Shown here piece after piece: positions 9,843-22,100 of a stretch of DNA of 64,000 bases. The notes under the pieces are model-generated. The model was not told where the DNA came from. It searched no databases and saw only the letters and a list, made by a program, of their open reading frames with translations. The translations under genes and the position numbers were made by a program. Each line of letters begins with the position of its first letter. Position 1 is the stretch's first letter. Source of the DNA: Cinclus cinclus. Lineage: Eukaryota > Chordata > Aves > Passeriformes > Cinclidae. Where the stretch lies: NCBI RefSeq assembly GCF_963662255.1, contig NC_085074.1, forward strand, positions 744,001-808,000. Reading direction: 5' to 3'.

Positions 9843-12656
9843 ATGAAGAGATTTGTGAGTATCTCCATTTCTGTTGAACTTTTAATACTGTAAGGTCCTC
9901 ACTTTTAAAAATGAAAGGATAGAGGAGAAGATGCTCAAGTAAGTGGTGCAATACAGTGGTACAATAATATGATCTCTGTGTTGTTTCTTTGGGTGAAAAG
10001 AGGAGAACTTACATTTCTTGGGTCAGAAAAGTCAGTGGAAGCCTCATTTGAGCAAAGAATGCAGAATTAGTGACTGTTCAGAAGGGGAGGGTTATTATTT
10101 ATTATGATTTAATAAGTGCAGTTGTAGAGGCAAATCAAGAAGTAACATGGCATCAAGGAGGAATTTCTGAAAACTGCAGAAATGTAATGGTTAAGTTTTT
10201 CTGCGTTTTCAGTTACAGGCAAAGTAGAGCCTGATAGCAAAAACTTTATAATGAGGAATTGTAGTTGTTTTCAGCTAATATACATGCTAAGTGGGTAATT
10301 TTTCAAACTGATGCTCCAGCTCCTTCCCCCAGTTCATGGACTGGGTTTTTTATGGGACTGCCTGGTGTTTCTGACAAGTGAGAATTCTGATTCCTTTCAC
10401 AGGCTGCAGCCCTCATTTGCCTGGGAGTTTTTTGGGCTCAGACTTCTGCATTGAACGTGAGTAGAGTGATGAGCCTTGTCCTGCACATGAGTGTTTAAAA
10501 TGTGTTGGATCCCTGGCCAGGAGGAATAGAATAGGAGGAAAACCACAGAGAAACTAAAACCAGCAAGTTGCTTATTGTCCAGTATGGAGAAAAATAGCTT
10601 TCGCCAGAGGTCCTGTACAGGTGCAAAGTAAAAAGAAGTGAGGGGGACAGAGATCCCCTTAGCTCAGTCAAACATTTGGAGACTGGAGCAGTCTTCTGCC
10701 AGTCCCTGCTGCCCAGAATGACTGAGATATCCCATGCAGGTTTTCTTCAGCCTGCAGAAGGGCGTGTTTGATAACTGACCTCCAGCTCAAGAGCCTCCTC
10801 AGACTGGTCCAGGGTTCTTAAGGGATTTAGTGTTTACTAAATACTAAAGCACTGGGGGAAGCAGAAAGCATTGGGGGTTGTTGCGCCTGCTAAAGATGGA
10901 AGCCAGGTGATGAGCAATGATTTTGTGCTTTTTACCAAAGACCTTTGTCCTGCGAGATCCTGTCAGCAACTATGTCACTGGGACCATGACCATCCACAAT
11001 GAGGAGCACATTGTTGATGTCCATGTCCGTTCTGGCGTCTACTCCTCTGACACTATTTTTGACTACACACATGTGAGTGAATCCACAGCAGCCTCTGCAG
11101 CCACTTGCTGTTCCTTCAGATTGCCCCAAAGAGTAAAGAGCATCAATGGATGTCAGCGTTAGCCATTTCTAATGATTTAACCTCAATTCTTTCCATCACA
11201 GGGGTATATTGCAACCAGGTTATTTTCACGAAATGCCTGCTTTATCATGAAAATAAAGAAGGAATTTATCCCAGAGCTGCACGAGATTGGACATCTGGCT
11301 TTTGAGAGAGAGGTGACTTTGTGGGGAACCCTCGCTGCTGGCAAGGAAGGGATGGGAGCAGTGTGGTGTGAGGGGGACCCTACACTCTGCCCCTAAAGCA
11401 GCTCAGGAATGACTGGTGCTGTCTTAGCAATGATGGATTGTTCTGACAAGACACAACTTGAAGGGAATATCATGCAGAACATTCTTTTAAGATAATAAAC
11501 CATCATGGTCCCCCTGCAGTTTTATGGGGAGTTGTTGAGGTGTCTTGAGCTGTACAATCCCTTGTCCTTGGAACTGATGTGATATGGCTATTTTGACAGG
11601 ATCACAGTATAAGTTCAGGCAAATTTTCCCTTTATCCATTGTCCTGCTGATATTTTGACCTTGACATTGCCTGATTTATTTTTTTTCCTCAGAACAGAAG
11701 GTAGAGATCAATTTATTTGACAGGATTTTGACTTCCCTATTCAGGCTGAGGTTTCAGAAGGAGACTGGAAGTATTGCCTGGAGGTGAACTGGAGTTCTGG
11801 TCCATTTTGTGTCATCCCAGTAGCACATTTACAGCAAAACTTGATGCCAATAATATAACTTATTATGGCAGCAATACAGCTCAGGCTTGCTGTGTTGACA
11901 TAATTAATATCTAGTGAATTTTGTTACTGAATAATTTATTATTATTATTGTTATTAAAGCATGAAGCTTCTTTATCTAATGTTTTTTTAGTGAGGCAAAG
12001 GAAGGTGATTATATGTTTGGGAACCTTCTGAAAGGGTGTCCTTCTGAAAGTAGAGTGAAGCTAAAGCTACATTTCTGATGGCATTTGACCTTTTCTTCTC
12101 AGACCATGAAGGATGTATACTCTCCAAATAATGTGTGGGCCCAGTTCCAACCTGGCAATTCCAGGCTGGGGGATTTTAAAGACTGGATTATCTATGGAAA
12201 ACACATTGAAAATCTCTGCATGGGGCTGCCCCTCTACCAGCTGGTGGCCACTGAACGTAAGTCACAGATCAGGGCATTGTGGCTCTGCCCCAGAACCTTC
12301 CTCCCATTTGAACCCAAATTCTCATGGTACCTTGGAGCTGTGCAGACTTTTCTTCCTGTTGAGTTGCACCACAAGTGTTTTCAACATTTTTGAGACAAAT
12401 GGAAGCCTTGAATAGGGACATAACTGGGGGTTGAGATTTGTGTATTTAAGACTTTTCCTATCTGGATACAGGGATCTCATCTGGTAAGGAGACACTGATA
12501 CTGAGATATAAACTGATATAAATACTGGTACTGATACTATCTTCATTTTCTTTGGATTTTTTAGCACTAATGAATGTTGATGGCTGTGCCAGCGCCGGGA
12601 TTCCAAGCATTTTGGGCCTTAAAATCTGTGAAGAACTCATTGCAACTGGATCTTGA
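9843..12656 (+). CDS. GKN2: Gastrokine-2 (BRICHOS-domain secreted gastric protein)
   Basis: Six coding exons: 9843-9854, 10403-10456, 10941-11072, 11202-11312, 12103-12256, 12565-12656; 555 nt, 184 aa, the same length as human GKN2. All introns are GT-AG and phases agree. The leader core is AAALICLGVFWAQTSALN. The BRICHOS domain (about residues 50-150) contains TIFDYTHGYIATRLFSR, very close to human GKN2, with its cysteine pair at Cys79 and Cys142. The C-terminus keeps the GKN2-type motif GCASAGIPSILGLKIC with Cys162 and Cys176. Assignment to GKN2 rather than GKN1 rests on these motifs and on being next to BMP10 in the same orientation, as in human. In mammals GKN2 is a gastric secreted protein that forms a disulfide-linked dimer with TFF1. 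The cysteine used for that link in human aligns here with Tyr56. Confidence 0.92.
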
Positions 12657-12790
12657 CATTTCTGTCACAAGGAAATGCCTTTTTGCATGTTTTAGTGATG
12701 GTAACCATGTTCTCCAGCTGGAACAGACTCAGGCACAAGGCTCAGCCTGCCTATCCAAAGCTTTGATGCATAGCAAGCCTATGACAAACA

Positions 12791-12815
12791 AATAAATATA
12801 ATGCTTTAATAAATA
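12791..12815 (+). terminator. GKN2: Polyadenylation signals of GKN2
   Basis: Clustered AATAAA copies (CAAATAAATATAATG and TTTAATAAATAAATAG) begin about 135 nt after the stop codon and mark the likely 3' end of the transcript. Confidence 0.6.
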
Positions 12816-13636
12816 AATAGAATTATTTGCCTGATTCTTCTACCCAAAATCAGACCAGAATGACAGTGGGCCTTGTGAGTTGCCCAGCAGAAATTTCCAT
12901 TTGGTTCATTCCTGTGCTGGGGCTGCAGCATGGCCCAGGCACTGGTGTGTGCTTCATAAAGAGAAAAAACTAAAACATAACAGATTTTTCCAGTGGAGAA
13001 TTTCACTTTGGCATCAGCATCCAGGTGTTGGCTCACCTTATGTAGGATGGCTGGGGGAGGGTGCAAACAAGTGAATGAAGATAAAGGGAGGGAGCAGATG
13101 CACGTTACCCACCTTTGCAAAGCAGCTTGAATTCTGCAGGGCCACTGAAAATTTGCAGCAGTTTGAATAACTGCAGCGGGACAAAGAGATTTTTGTTCTG
13201 GATGTTTTCCAAGCCTGGATAGAGGACACTGTCCCAGCCCTAAAAATTTGTACCTTGGAATAAAGTTTTCCTTTCACACAATGGCAAGGCACAAAGCTGT
13301 GACCACTTGCTGAGTATCCCATGTGCCTTGGAGAGGGCTTTGTGTCAGGAGCTGATGGAAATCCAGGATGGGGCAGTGCTGGGGCCACCTGCCTGCTCTG
13401 GGGCAGATCCCAGAGAATGGTTGAATTCACACATCCTTCCCTCCAGGGTTTGGAAGAGGTGTCGGTTGTGGGGATGAAGACTGTATGTTCACTGTTTATT
13501 GGAGCTTTGATTGGCTGCCAGAGGGCAAGACATTCCTTTGGAAGAAAATGGCTCCAGGTCTACAGTTTGTTATTTTCAAATCAGGCTCCTGGTCAAACCA
13601 TCTGCTCATTTAATAAAAGAGCATTTCATCACATGA
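12816..13636. other. Intergenic DNA downstream of GKN2
   Basis: No supported gene, RNA or repeat was recognised. Open frames on both strands here lack splice or domain support. Confidence 0.4.
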
Positions 13637-14342
13637 TGTCCTGGTTTGAAAGACAGGTGTTTGCTAAGGAAAGCAGAAGCCTCCCTTTGGACTGAAAAAA
13701 TGTGATCCTTCCTTCCTACAGATTATTATGATTTTGAAATTAAGGGAGCTCTCAGGCAAAGATATGGGGTAGGAATAACAGTTCTTTACTAGTATATTTA
13801 ACAAGACAAACAAGAACAACACCAGCTATGAAATTACCCACAAACAGAACAGTAACTCAGTCCCAGTGTTTTTTGGCTGCAGGCACCTTTTCCCTGAGCT
13901 GCAGTTCCCGGTGCTGGGGGCGGGCAGGTCCCGCAGAGCCGCAGGAGGGCTGGGGGTGATGGCAGCGCTGTCCCAGGGGGAGAGAGAGATGGAGAGAGCC
14001 CTCCGCTCATGGTGTGGGTCCTGGTGCTCAGCAGAGTGCTGGATGGTGCTAGTTCACAGCGAGAAGGCAGCAGGGCAGGGTCCAACAGCAGTGGGGATGG
14101 CTCCCGGCACTGGGATGGCAGGGTTGGGACTGAGGCAGAGATCGTCCTTCTCATCCGAACTCCACGGGGGAAAAATGGGGCAAGCCAGAACCTTCCGCTT
14201 CCTCTTCTGGATGTTTGAATCTTGTGGGGTTTCCCTCCTCTCTCTCCTCCCCCTTGTCACCAGGGCCCAGTCAACAGGTATCTTAGCATGACAATGGGGA
14301 AAATTCCACAGAGGGAAAAGGGAAAGAACCAACCCCCAACAC
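13637..14342 (+). mobile_element. Probable solo LTR of an endogenous retrovirus
   Basis: The segment begins TGTCCTGGTTTGAAAGACAG, which I recall as the start of an abundant songbird LTR, and ends ...CCCAACA, giving TGT...ACA termini. It is flanked by CATGA on the left and CATGG on the right, a possible 5-bp target-site duplication with one mismatch. The centre is unusually GC-rich for the neighbourhood. No internal retroviral coding region is present, so it is a recombined solo copy. The family is from memory and the exact 3' end is approximate. Confidence 0.55.
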
Positions 14343-15436
14343 ATGGTGAAGATGTTCTTTTTTATTAATTGCATTCACCATAGGCTGCAGGTTCTTGGTG
14401 ATCCAAAAACTGTTTCTGGAGTGTCAAACTTTGTTAATTAAATCCAGGAATAGTTGTTCTGTGTTCTGTGAACCCTGAAACCAGCCTCAATAACCCATTA
14501 TCTGACATTTAATTTTGAGTTAGTTCCTGGCCTTCCTCACAAATGGAAGAATATTATTTCTATATTTAATTTTAGTTTGTGGTCACATGGTATCAGGCCT
14601 GTGATGAATATATTTTTATATATTATGTTTGCATTTTGACCTCTCTGTCTGTTGTTTGGTAAATGAAGGTTCAACTCTCCATCTATTCTCACAGCCCCAA
14701 TGCCCAGGTGTCCAGCTCATAGGAAACTTGTGGATGAAACATCTCAGGGCCAAATCTGTTGTAGGGCTACTGCACCTCTTGGGGTGCAGCTCCCAACAAA
14801 GAGAGGAGGAAGCACAGGAAGAACCATAAACCACACAATCCATATGGCCATGCTCTGATTCCCCCAGTTTTCCAGAGAAAAACTCTGGAAGAGTTTTCCC
14901 TCTGTTCCCATAAGAGCACACAGATGGGCAAATTGCAGGTCTGAATTCATAGCCCTCGAGCCTCAGCCTGTTGGTATCACCAACAACAATAAAGATCATG
15001 CTAGAAAAGGCTGCAGAGCAAAAGAAATTTATTCTCAATTTAAAATAACTAATCACAGGGCAAACAGGAATGTACAGCCAGCTCTGAACAAGCCAGAGAA
15101 AAGGCCTTAGGCAGGACAAAGAAGTTTCATATTTTATTTATTGATACTATACATGCCCTTGCTATTTCCTGTCATTTCATTCCTTGTTGACTAGGGCACA
15201 GTTTACAATATGCCTTATGGACCTGTCTTGGATTATAGTTAATCTATTTTTTCTTATCTTGCAGGTGCTTGATATTACAACTGGACTACAGGGAAAGACC
15301 AAAGAGGTAAAAATCAGCAATAGGTAAAATGTCCCTGAAGATCAGATCCAGTTGTTGCCTGTAGTCTGAAGATGTCAATCTCTAAATCCACCCTCTCTCA
15401 GCAAAGGCTCTGCACTGAATGTTCATGCTGTGAAGG
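14343..15436. other. Intergenic DNA between LTR and CR1
   Basis: No supported gene. A 167-codon minus-strand open frame at 14616-15119 has no recognisable domain, and its composition does not suggest a protein. Confidence 0.4.
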
Positions 15437-15965
15437 AAATCCGGATCATGGAATTGCTAAGGTTGGAAAAGGCCTTCAAGGTCATTGAGTTCAACTGCCC
15501 AACCACCACCATCATGGTCACCATCAAACCACATTCCCCAGGTGCCACATACACAGGTTTTTTGAACACTTCCAGAAATGGGGACTCCAACACTGCCCTG
15601 GGCAGCTGTGCCAGGGCTTTACAACCCTCACAGTGAAGAACTTTACCCAGTATCCACTCTGAAGCTCCCTTGGCCCAGCCTGAGGCCGTTCCCTCTCCTG
15701 CTGTCCCTGTTCCCTGGGAGCAGAGCCCAACCCTGCCAGCTGTCCTCTCCTGTCAGGGAGTTGTGCAGAGCCACAAAGTCCCCCCTGAGCCTCCTTTTCT
15801 CCAGGCTGTGCCCCTTTCCCAGCTCCTCAGCCTCTCCTGGGGCTCCAGCCCCTTCCCCTGCTCCATTCCTGTCTCCAGACATACTCCAGCCTCTCAGAGT
15901 CTTTCTTGCCATAAGGGGCCAAAAGCTGAACACACTAACATATCAAACCTTTAATTCTATGAACC
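15437..15965 (-). mobile_element. CR1 LINE fragment, long 3' portion
   Basis: The plus strand is the complement of CR1: the end motif TCATGGAATTGCTAAGGTTGG, then GGCCTTCAAGGTCATTGAGTTCAACTG, and internal sequence such as CCTTTTCTCCAGGCTG and CCCAGCTCCTCAGCC. At over 500 bp it is one of the longest CR1 copies here. Confidence 0.88.
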
Positions 15966-18545
15966 AGTTAACTTAGCACACTCTGTCTGGTATGAAACAT
16001 CTGCTGTCCTAGAGCTCATTAGGTATCAGTATCTTTGTGGGTCATTTTCTGGTCGAGGATTTTTGTGCATTGTGATCCATGAGATTTTCCAGGGGGATGG
16101 ATGGAAAATTCCCACTAATTTCCATGGGAGGCACCCAGGGCCCAGCAGCCAGTCTCAGGAACAATGGTGGAGTTGTGTTCTCAGTGCATAAAGCCCAGAG
16201 CTTGTCCTGATAACCACCCAAGGTCAACGTGCAGGTGGATAAGGTGGAGCTCATTGGCACTGAGCACAAAGTTAACACCTGGAGACCAGCATAGCCCCTG
16301 GGAACAGCAGCAGGAGAGTGGCAGGGCTGCCTTGCTGGCACTGGAACCCAGAGCTGTCTCTAAAATGAAAACGGAGCCAGAGCATGAGCTTAGATCCTAA
16401 AAACACATTGGCTGTAAGAGTCTAGAGAGGGAAAAGGTGTCAGGATGTGATTCATTATATTGAATGTTACCTGATCTTCCCAAGAGCTCCTCTCCACCAA
16501 ATAGGCACATTCTGTTTAGTTTATCTAACTTCCCAGCCAGGCTTGTTCCATAAAAAGCAGGGTATTTATTTTATGTGGAAGATCACAGATCACAGAATAT
16601 TCTGAGCTGGAAGGGACAGGCTAGAGAGCTCAGTGGGAGTGTCTGGGTGTGCCTGAGTGAGTATCTGTGTGTGTGTGCACTGGCAGCTTCAGTAAATTAA
16701 AATCATATTTATTCATGAATGGAATATCAAGATAATGCTGATTGTTTGCTTCCAACTTTTTTTAAAAAGCCTGAATGGTGTTTGAAAGCATTCCTGCAAT
16801 ACAAGCCATGGTATTATTGATGCCACTGACAGCTAAAACATGTCAGGCATTCAGGGCACCAGGATTAGCCCACTCTGGTCACGTCTCCACCTCTCTGCAG
16901 CTCAACCTTCCTGATCCTTGTGGCAGGAAACATCTGTGGTCCCTCACTGCCAAAGACATCAGATTTTGCAGTCACCTGTGCTGCACATTGATCCAAGATT
17001 CTTTTACCACTGAGCCCATTCGCCTGTGAACCTCCCACCTCCCCAAATTTCCCAGTGTACAGGACCATTTACCAAGGTCAAGGTGTGACAACTGCACTAC
17101 TGGTGATTCTTTCAAACCCAGAGATTAATGTGGAAACTCTTACCCTGTTGAGAAATATCTTTTAAATGCATTTAAATTACTTAAATTAGGAGGAATGGCA
17201 GATTTTCATGCATCTTGTCTGACAGGTCAAAACAAGGTTTCCAGTTTGCATCAAGTCATGAAAAGGGACTTTTTCCCTTATACAAAGAATTCCCAGTAGG
17301 GAAAAATTAAGCCAGACTGGAGAATTAAGCCTGCTAAATTAAATAGAAATAAGGTAGTCTGGGCAGGCCAAAGGTGTGAATGGGTTTCTTCATCTCATGG
17401 GTCTTCCCACCCTTTTTTTTGGACTAACAAGGCACAGTCAGGAGAGGAAAGTCATATATTTTAGAAGACCAAACTTTTCCTCTCGACTGTGTCTGTAACC
17501 ACTACAAATTGCTCTGGTCAAACACTGAACAGCACAGCAAGATCCATGTGCAAGAGGAAAAGAGGACAAATTGCTCACTCCAGCTTCAATTAAGGTGCCT
17601 GATTTTAAACATTCAGATTATAAATTATCAGGAGGTGAGCTGGATCTTGCACCATTACTTATTTATAAAAAGTGAATGCCTTGGCCAATGAGCCAGGCCA
17701 GATTTCCAAGGAATACACCTCAATCCAGGTGTACTTCTTTCTACTCGGGCCAAGCACGGAGTGAGGTTTCCACTGTCCACTAGATGGCAAATGGTTCCAC
17801 CAACCTCGGGAGTCAGGGTTTTCTGATGGCAGTCGGGACCTATGTGGGTAAGTGAGATGTGCTGTCATTAGGCTGGAAAAATCACCGACTGTGAGCTCAA
17901 AAATAAAACAGATTTAATCCTGTCAACCTGTTCCCCAGGAAGTAAAAGCTGATTTAGGATACAAAGCATTAGAATTCATTCTTTCAGGTTTCCAATCCAG
18001 TGGGATGTTTATTTTCACTTGTAATTATGACCCATTCGGTGAGTCACTGGACTACTTTTTTATTTCTTAATGATTTTATTTTTTTCTCTCTAATATATGT
18101 GCATATTTCTATATATTCTATTATATAATGAGACATTGCCTTTTTACAAGGTTTATCAATCAAATATACCCAAGTGCTCCAGAAACAAAAGTAGCAAAGA
18201 CTCACAAGCTCAAACATGAATGAGTTAAATCCTTTCACCTTCAGAAAAGGGGGCCAGCAGCAGATGGAGGGTCAGTGTGACAAAGGCCAGTCATGAGCAC
18301 AGGTAAAGGAAGCAGCCCCAGGTCTCCTTATGCCTCTCCTTTCACCACCCTGGTGCCACCAAGAGACACCCAAGCAGCTCTTCTGTCCCTCCCCTGCCCA
18401 GCCCTGCTCTGCCAGGCTCTGTCCCTGGGTGTGAAGGGTCCACATAGGGGTTCTGTGCTCTTGGCTCTTCTTTCATTTGGGTTTTTAGAGGGTGTTGGAG
18501 TCTGAAAAACAGAGGCCTCTCTGAGTTCCTCAGAGAGAGATCAAA
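15966..18545. other. Intergenic DNA with one small CR1 remnant
   Basis: No supported gene. At 16583-16635 the text ATCACAGAATATTCTGAGCTGGAAGGGACA is the complement of a CR1 3' end. A short TG run lies near 16668. The rest is ordinary AT-rich intergenic sequence. Confidence 0.45.
16583..16635 (-). mobile_element. Short CR1 3'-end remnant
   Basis: About 50 bp matching the CR1 terminal text (TCACAGAATATTCTGAGCTGGAAGG on the plus strand). The copy is heavily truncated. Confidence 0.6.
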
Positions 18546-19160
18546 ATGTAGGGTTTGAGTTAAAACATTTGGATGGATTAAAGTAAATTAAGCAACACAG
18601 ACATGAAATAGAGGTTTTAATACTAAGTTAATAATAAGTTTTAAGTAAGTAAGCAAGTTTAAGTAAGTAAGAATACGTTTTAAGTGCCTTACAAAGTAAA
18701 AGCACTAGACATCAGTGTAGAAATCAAGCCTTAAAAAATAAGTTTCAGTGTGAACTGAAAAACATAGTCCTGGATATCAGTGTAGAAAACAAGTCTTAAA
18801 AACAAGTCTCTGTGAAAGCTCCAAAATATAGTTTTAGACATAATAAAAATACAGTAAGAATATTGCTTACATTTTTCAAATAGATCAGATAAGATTATAT
18901 GCATAGATTATACGTAAATTTTCATACTAAGAAATTAGAATTCTAATAGGTAAAGAAGAAGTGCTTCAGATTCGTGTTTCCATCTTATTGGGTAATTTGT
19001 AAATAAGAATCTGTGTATTGAAGTGAGAGCTCTCTCACTCTCTCTCTTCCTCCACCACCATCATCATCACTACCACCACGTGAAGAAGAAGAGGAAGAAA
19101 AAGAAGAAGAGGAAGAAAAAGAAGAAAAGAACAAAAGAAGAAAAGACGAGGGAGCATCTG
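18546..19160. repeat. AT-rich unit with internal direct repeats, ending in a purine-rich tract; possible LTR
   Basis: The segment contains repeated short units: TAAGTAAGTAAG near 18645-18670, and ATCAGTGTAGAAA followed by a run rich in CTTAAAAA at 18711 and again at 18776. It ends in CT-rich, CACCAT-rich and then GAAGAAGAGGAAGAAAAAG tracts (19035-19147). The start TGTAGGG and these internal repeats would fit an LTR, but I could not match a family or find target duplications. Confidence 0.3.
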
Positions 19161-22100
19161 CCTCTCAAGGCTCTGTACCAGGCTGCAACTCGAGCCTCTC
19201 CAGGAGCTGCTTCTACTTCTAATCAGGATCTTACTTCCATTTGGAACTCTATGCCAAAAGCTTTCAGCATGGACTTGGACACTTGGGACTCTGCCTTTTG
19301 CAACTGATGCGCCTTTACAGTAAACAACTTCATAGCAGCTAACAACTGCTCAGCTCTTGTCAAGAGAGCAGCAATCCCGGCAGGAGGGACCAAGGGCAGA
19401 GGGGGCTGGGAGCCTGGCTGGAGCTCTGCAGCCAGCTCTGGGCTCCTTCCAGGCAGGTCCTGCCAGTGCCACCACTCCCCATGGCCACATACTCTGCTGG
19501 ATTTAGTGTCTCCCATCCTTCTGTGAGTCTTTTTTCCTACCCTTTTTGCAGCTCACCAAGAGGAAGTCAGACACAGGTGATTTAGCAGTTTCCACTTCAG
19601 TTAATTTTCTGAGGGTGTGTGCCAAGAGAGGATGGTAATAGCTATATTTTGTTGGGTAGAAAAGCAAATGTAGCGTAAGGACAATCCTTTTGTAGCAGTT
19701 CTGAAAGAGAAAACATCTTTAAAATATCAGTTTGTATTGGGTACTGGGATGAGAACTGATGTGGGCATGGAATCAGGCTGCTGTGACAGTTCCTCACAAA
19801 CTAAGCCATGGATCCACAAAATAATTTCCTGCCTATAATGACATCAGCAGGAGCTGTTGCCACTGGACCCTCATTTTCTTTGCCGCTTGTGAACTGTTTT
19901 TTAAAAGCTGCCAAGAAAAAAAAAAAAAGACATGTTGATGTCCTCATGAAATTTGGAGAGGAATCAGTGCTTCAGTTTGTTGTCTTGGATAGATGTAAGA
20001 TTTTCCAGGTGAGGAGCATTCAACAGCTGCCCTTTGAGCTCTGGCCAGACCCCTGACCAATGCACATCTACTCTGAGCACCCCAGACAACAAAGTTGCAG
20101 AAGCCAGGCCAAGGGGAACAGAAATTATTTGTAATTTTTTTTGCTGCAATTGAAGTCAAAATTAGTGAGGTGTTTGAGCCACTTTCCCTTATAAAAAAAA
20201 AAGGATGGGAAAGAAAAAATTTTATATTCAGCTGCATGGCAATCAAAGCAGAGAGAGGCTGCTGACAACCTTAATTTACCCAGTGTAATTCCAGTCACTG
20301 AGTTACAGAAAATAGAATAATACACTTTCATCTCTGAATTTTTAAGGCTAATCTTAAAAAACTATTTTTTAATGAATCAATCTTCCCTACTGTTATGTGC
20401 AATTTGCTTTCCCTTTCTGATTCCAACCCTAACATTAAATAAACAGAGCAAATATTAGACATGCTTGTCTAATTTTTCCTCTTGTTTTGCTGATGTGATT
20501 ACAAGCTGTTGACTCAATCAATCATTAATATCTCATGCCAACACTGCCAGAATATATTGCATCTCTGCTTAGCACTCAAGTTGTCAGTTAAATAATTTCA
20601 TGTTATTAATCAAAATTGTCAACAAAATAATTTATGTTGGCCCAAGTCTGGTTTTCCCCATTGTTGGAGATTAGGACTCCTCAGTTTTCAAACCCAAGGA
20701 GAAAATTTAGTGATTATTCCCAAGAACTTTGTTCATTTAGGGCTGTGAGAGCTTTTAAATGGAGCTCTCATTAAAGAAAAGAATGCTATCCCTCAAAAAG
20801 CCTACTTGGACATAGAGCTGACAGGAAAGGGGACAAGTCTGGGAGGTTTCTAAAAGGTTTTCTTCTGCAATCTTTTTTTATCAGTGTCACTGGAACTGCC
20901 CGGAAAGTTTCCTGAAGTTTAACACCCACGTGAATACCAAAGCACCACAAAATAACTGCATGATGAGAGAAAGAATTTCAAAAATGTAAAATTAAAACTT
21001 TCTCTTGACCTTTTTCTGTCAAACTGTTCTGTGAAGGGAGTGTGATAAGAAACCTGCAGAGTCCAAACCCCTGGGATTAAACAGCAGCTCCTCTCTGTTC
21101 ATTAGCACTACTTTCCCTTTCTGTGTGAAAATATCAAATAGGAATTGATTTATTTTTTACCATGTCTCACCAGATTTGAATTAATTGAGGACTGAATTAA
21201 TAAATTGTGTGACCATAAAAGGTATTACGTTTTTACTATTATTAGAGACTGCATCCATATTTACCAAGGCAGATACCAAACTCATGGAAGGGGAAAAAAA
21301 TCAAGAGACTTTGAGTCATGTCTCATCCTGTAAATGATATAAGCAATTAACTTCCAGCCCCTTGGATTATGTGTGTATTTCTATTGCCTGTGTTTATTCA
21401 TTTTAGAACGAGCAGGGGAAAAAAACCAGATTCAGTGCTGGACCGTGACTATCTCATTAAGGGATCTAAGAATTTCCTGGGAATCCCTCTCTGACTGCAG
21501 GGCTGAGCAGTGAACTTGGTGGGTGCTACAGATTTCCCAGGTGGGTGCAAAGCCCAGTCATGGAAGTGGCAGCTCCTCCAAATATCTGCTGGAAGAGCTG
21601 GAAGATCACAGGGCCTTTGCTGCACGTGGCTGAGAGCACACTGACAGCAAGGCCACGTCCAGCTATTTTTCCAGCTCTTTTCTTTCTGTTTCAGTTCCTC
21701 AGGCTTTGCACTGGCTTGGAACTCCCGGCTTCTCCTCATTTCTTGGGGCTGCCACGTGGCCGCAGACCCATGAACCAGCCCAGGTTGCTCTGGAGCAAAT
21801 GTACATGGATAGGGTCCCTGCCTGGAGCCTGAAGCTTCTGCCACCTCAACAGCATGGAAGGAGGGAGGAAAGGGAATTTCCAGTGCAGTGCAGGTTGTTT
21901 GTGTGCTCTGCTGGTTTGTGGGATCCCCATCCTTCTCACTTGCCTGGGAATGGATGAGGGAGATGAGCCCTGGGCTCCCCACACAAAGCCAGTGGTGCTC
22001 CAGGTCAGGAGGAGCTGGTGCCACACAGGTTAAGCAATCGCCTGGATCAGGAGGAGCTGCTGTCTCTCAGGTTAAGGAATTCCCTGCCTTGTGGCTGCCC

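Noticed and set aside
14616..15119. A 167-codon minus-strand open frame
   Set aside because: No recognisable protein feature, and it lies in a repeat-bearing intergenic interval.
19023..19307. An open frame encoding His-rich then Lys-rich runs
   Set aside because: Produced by CACCAT and GAAGAAAAAG simple repeats, with no splice or domain context.
21449..22024. A 191-codon minus-strand open frame
   Set aside because: No signal peptide, domain or splice support. The composition is that of random GC-rich intergenic DNA.
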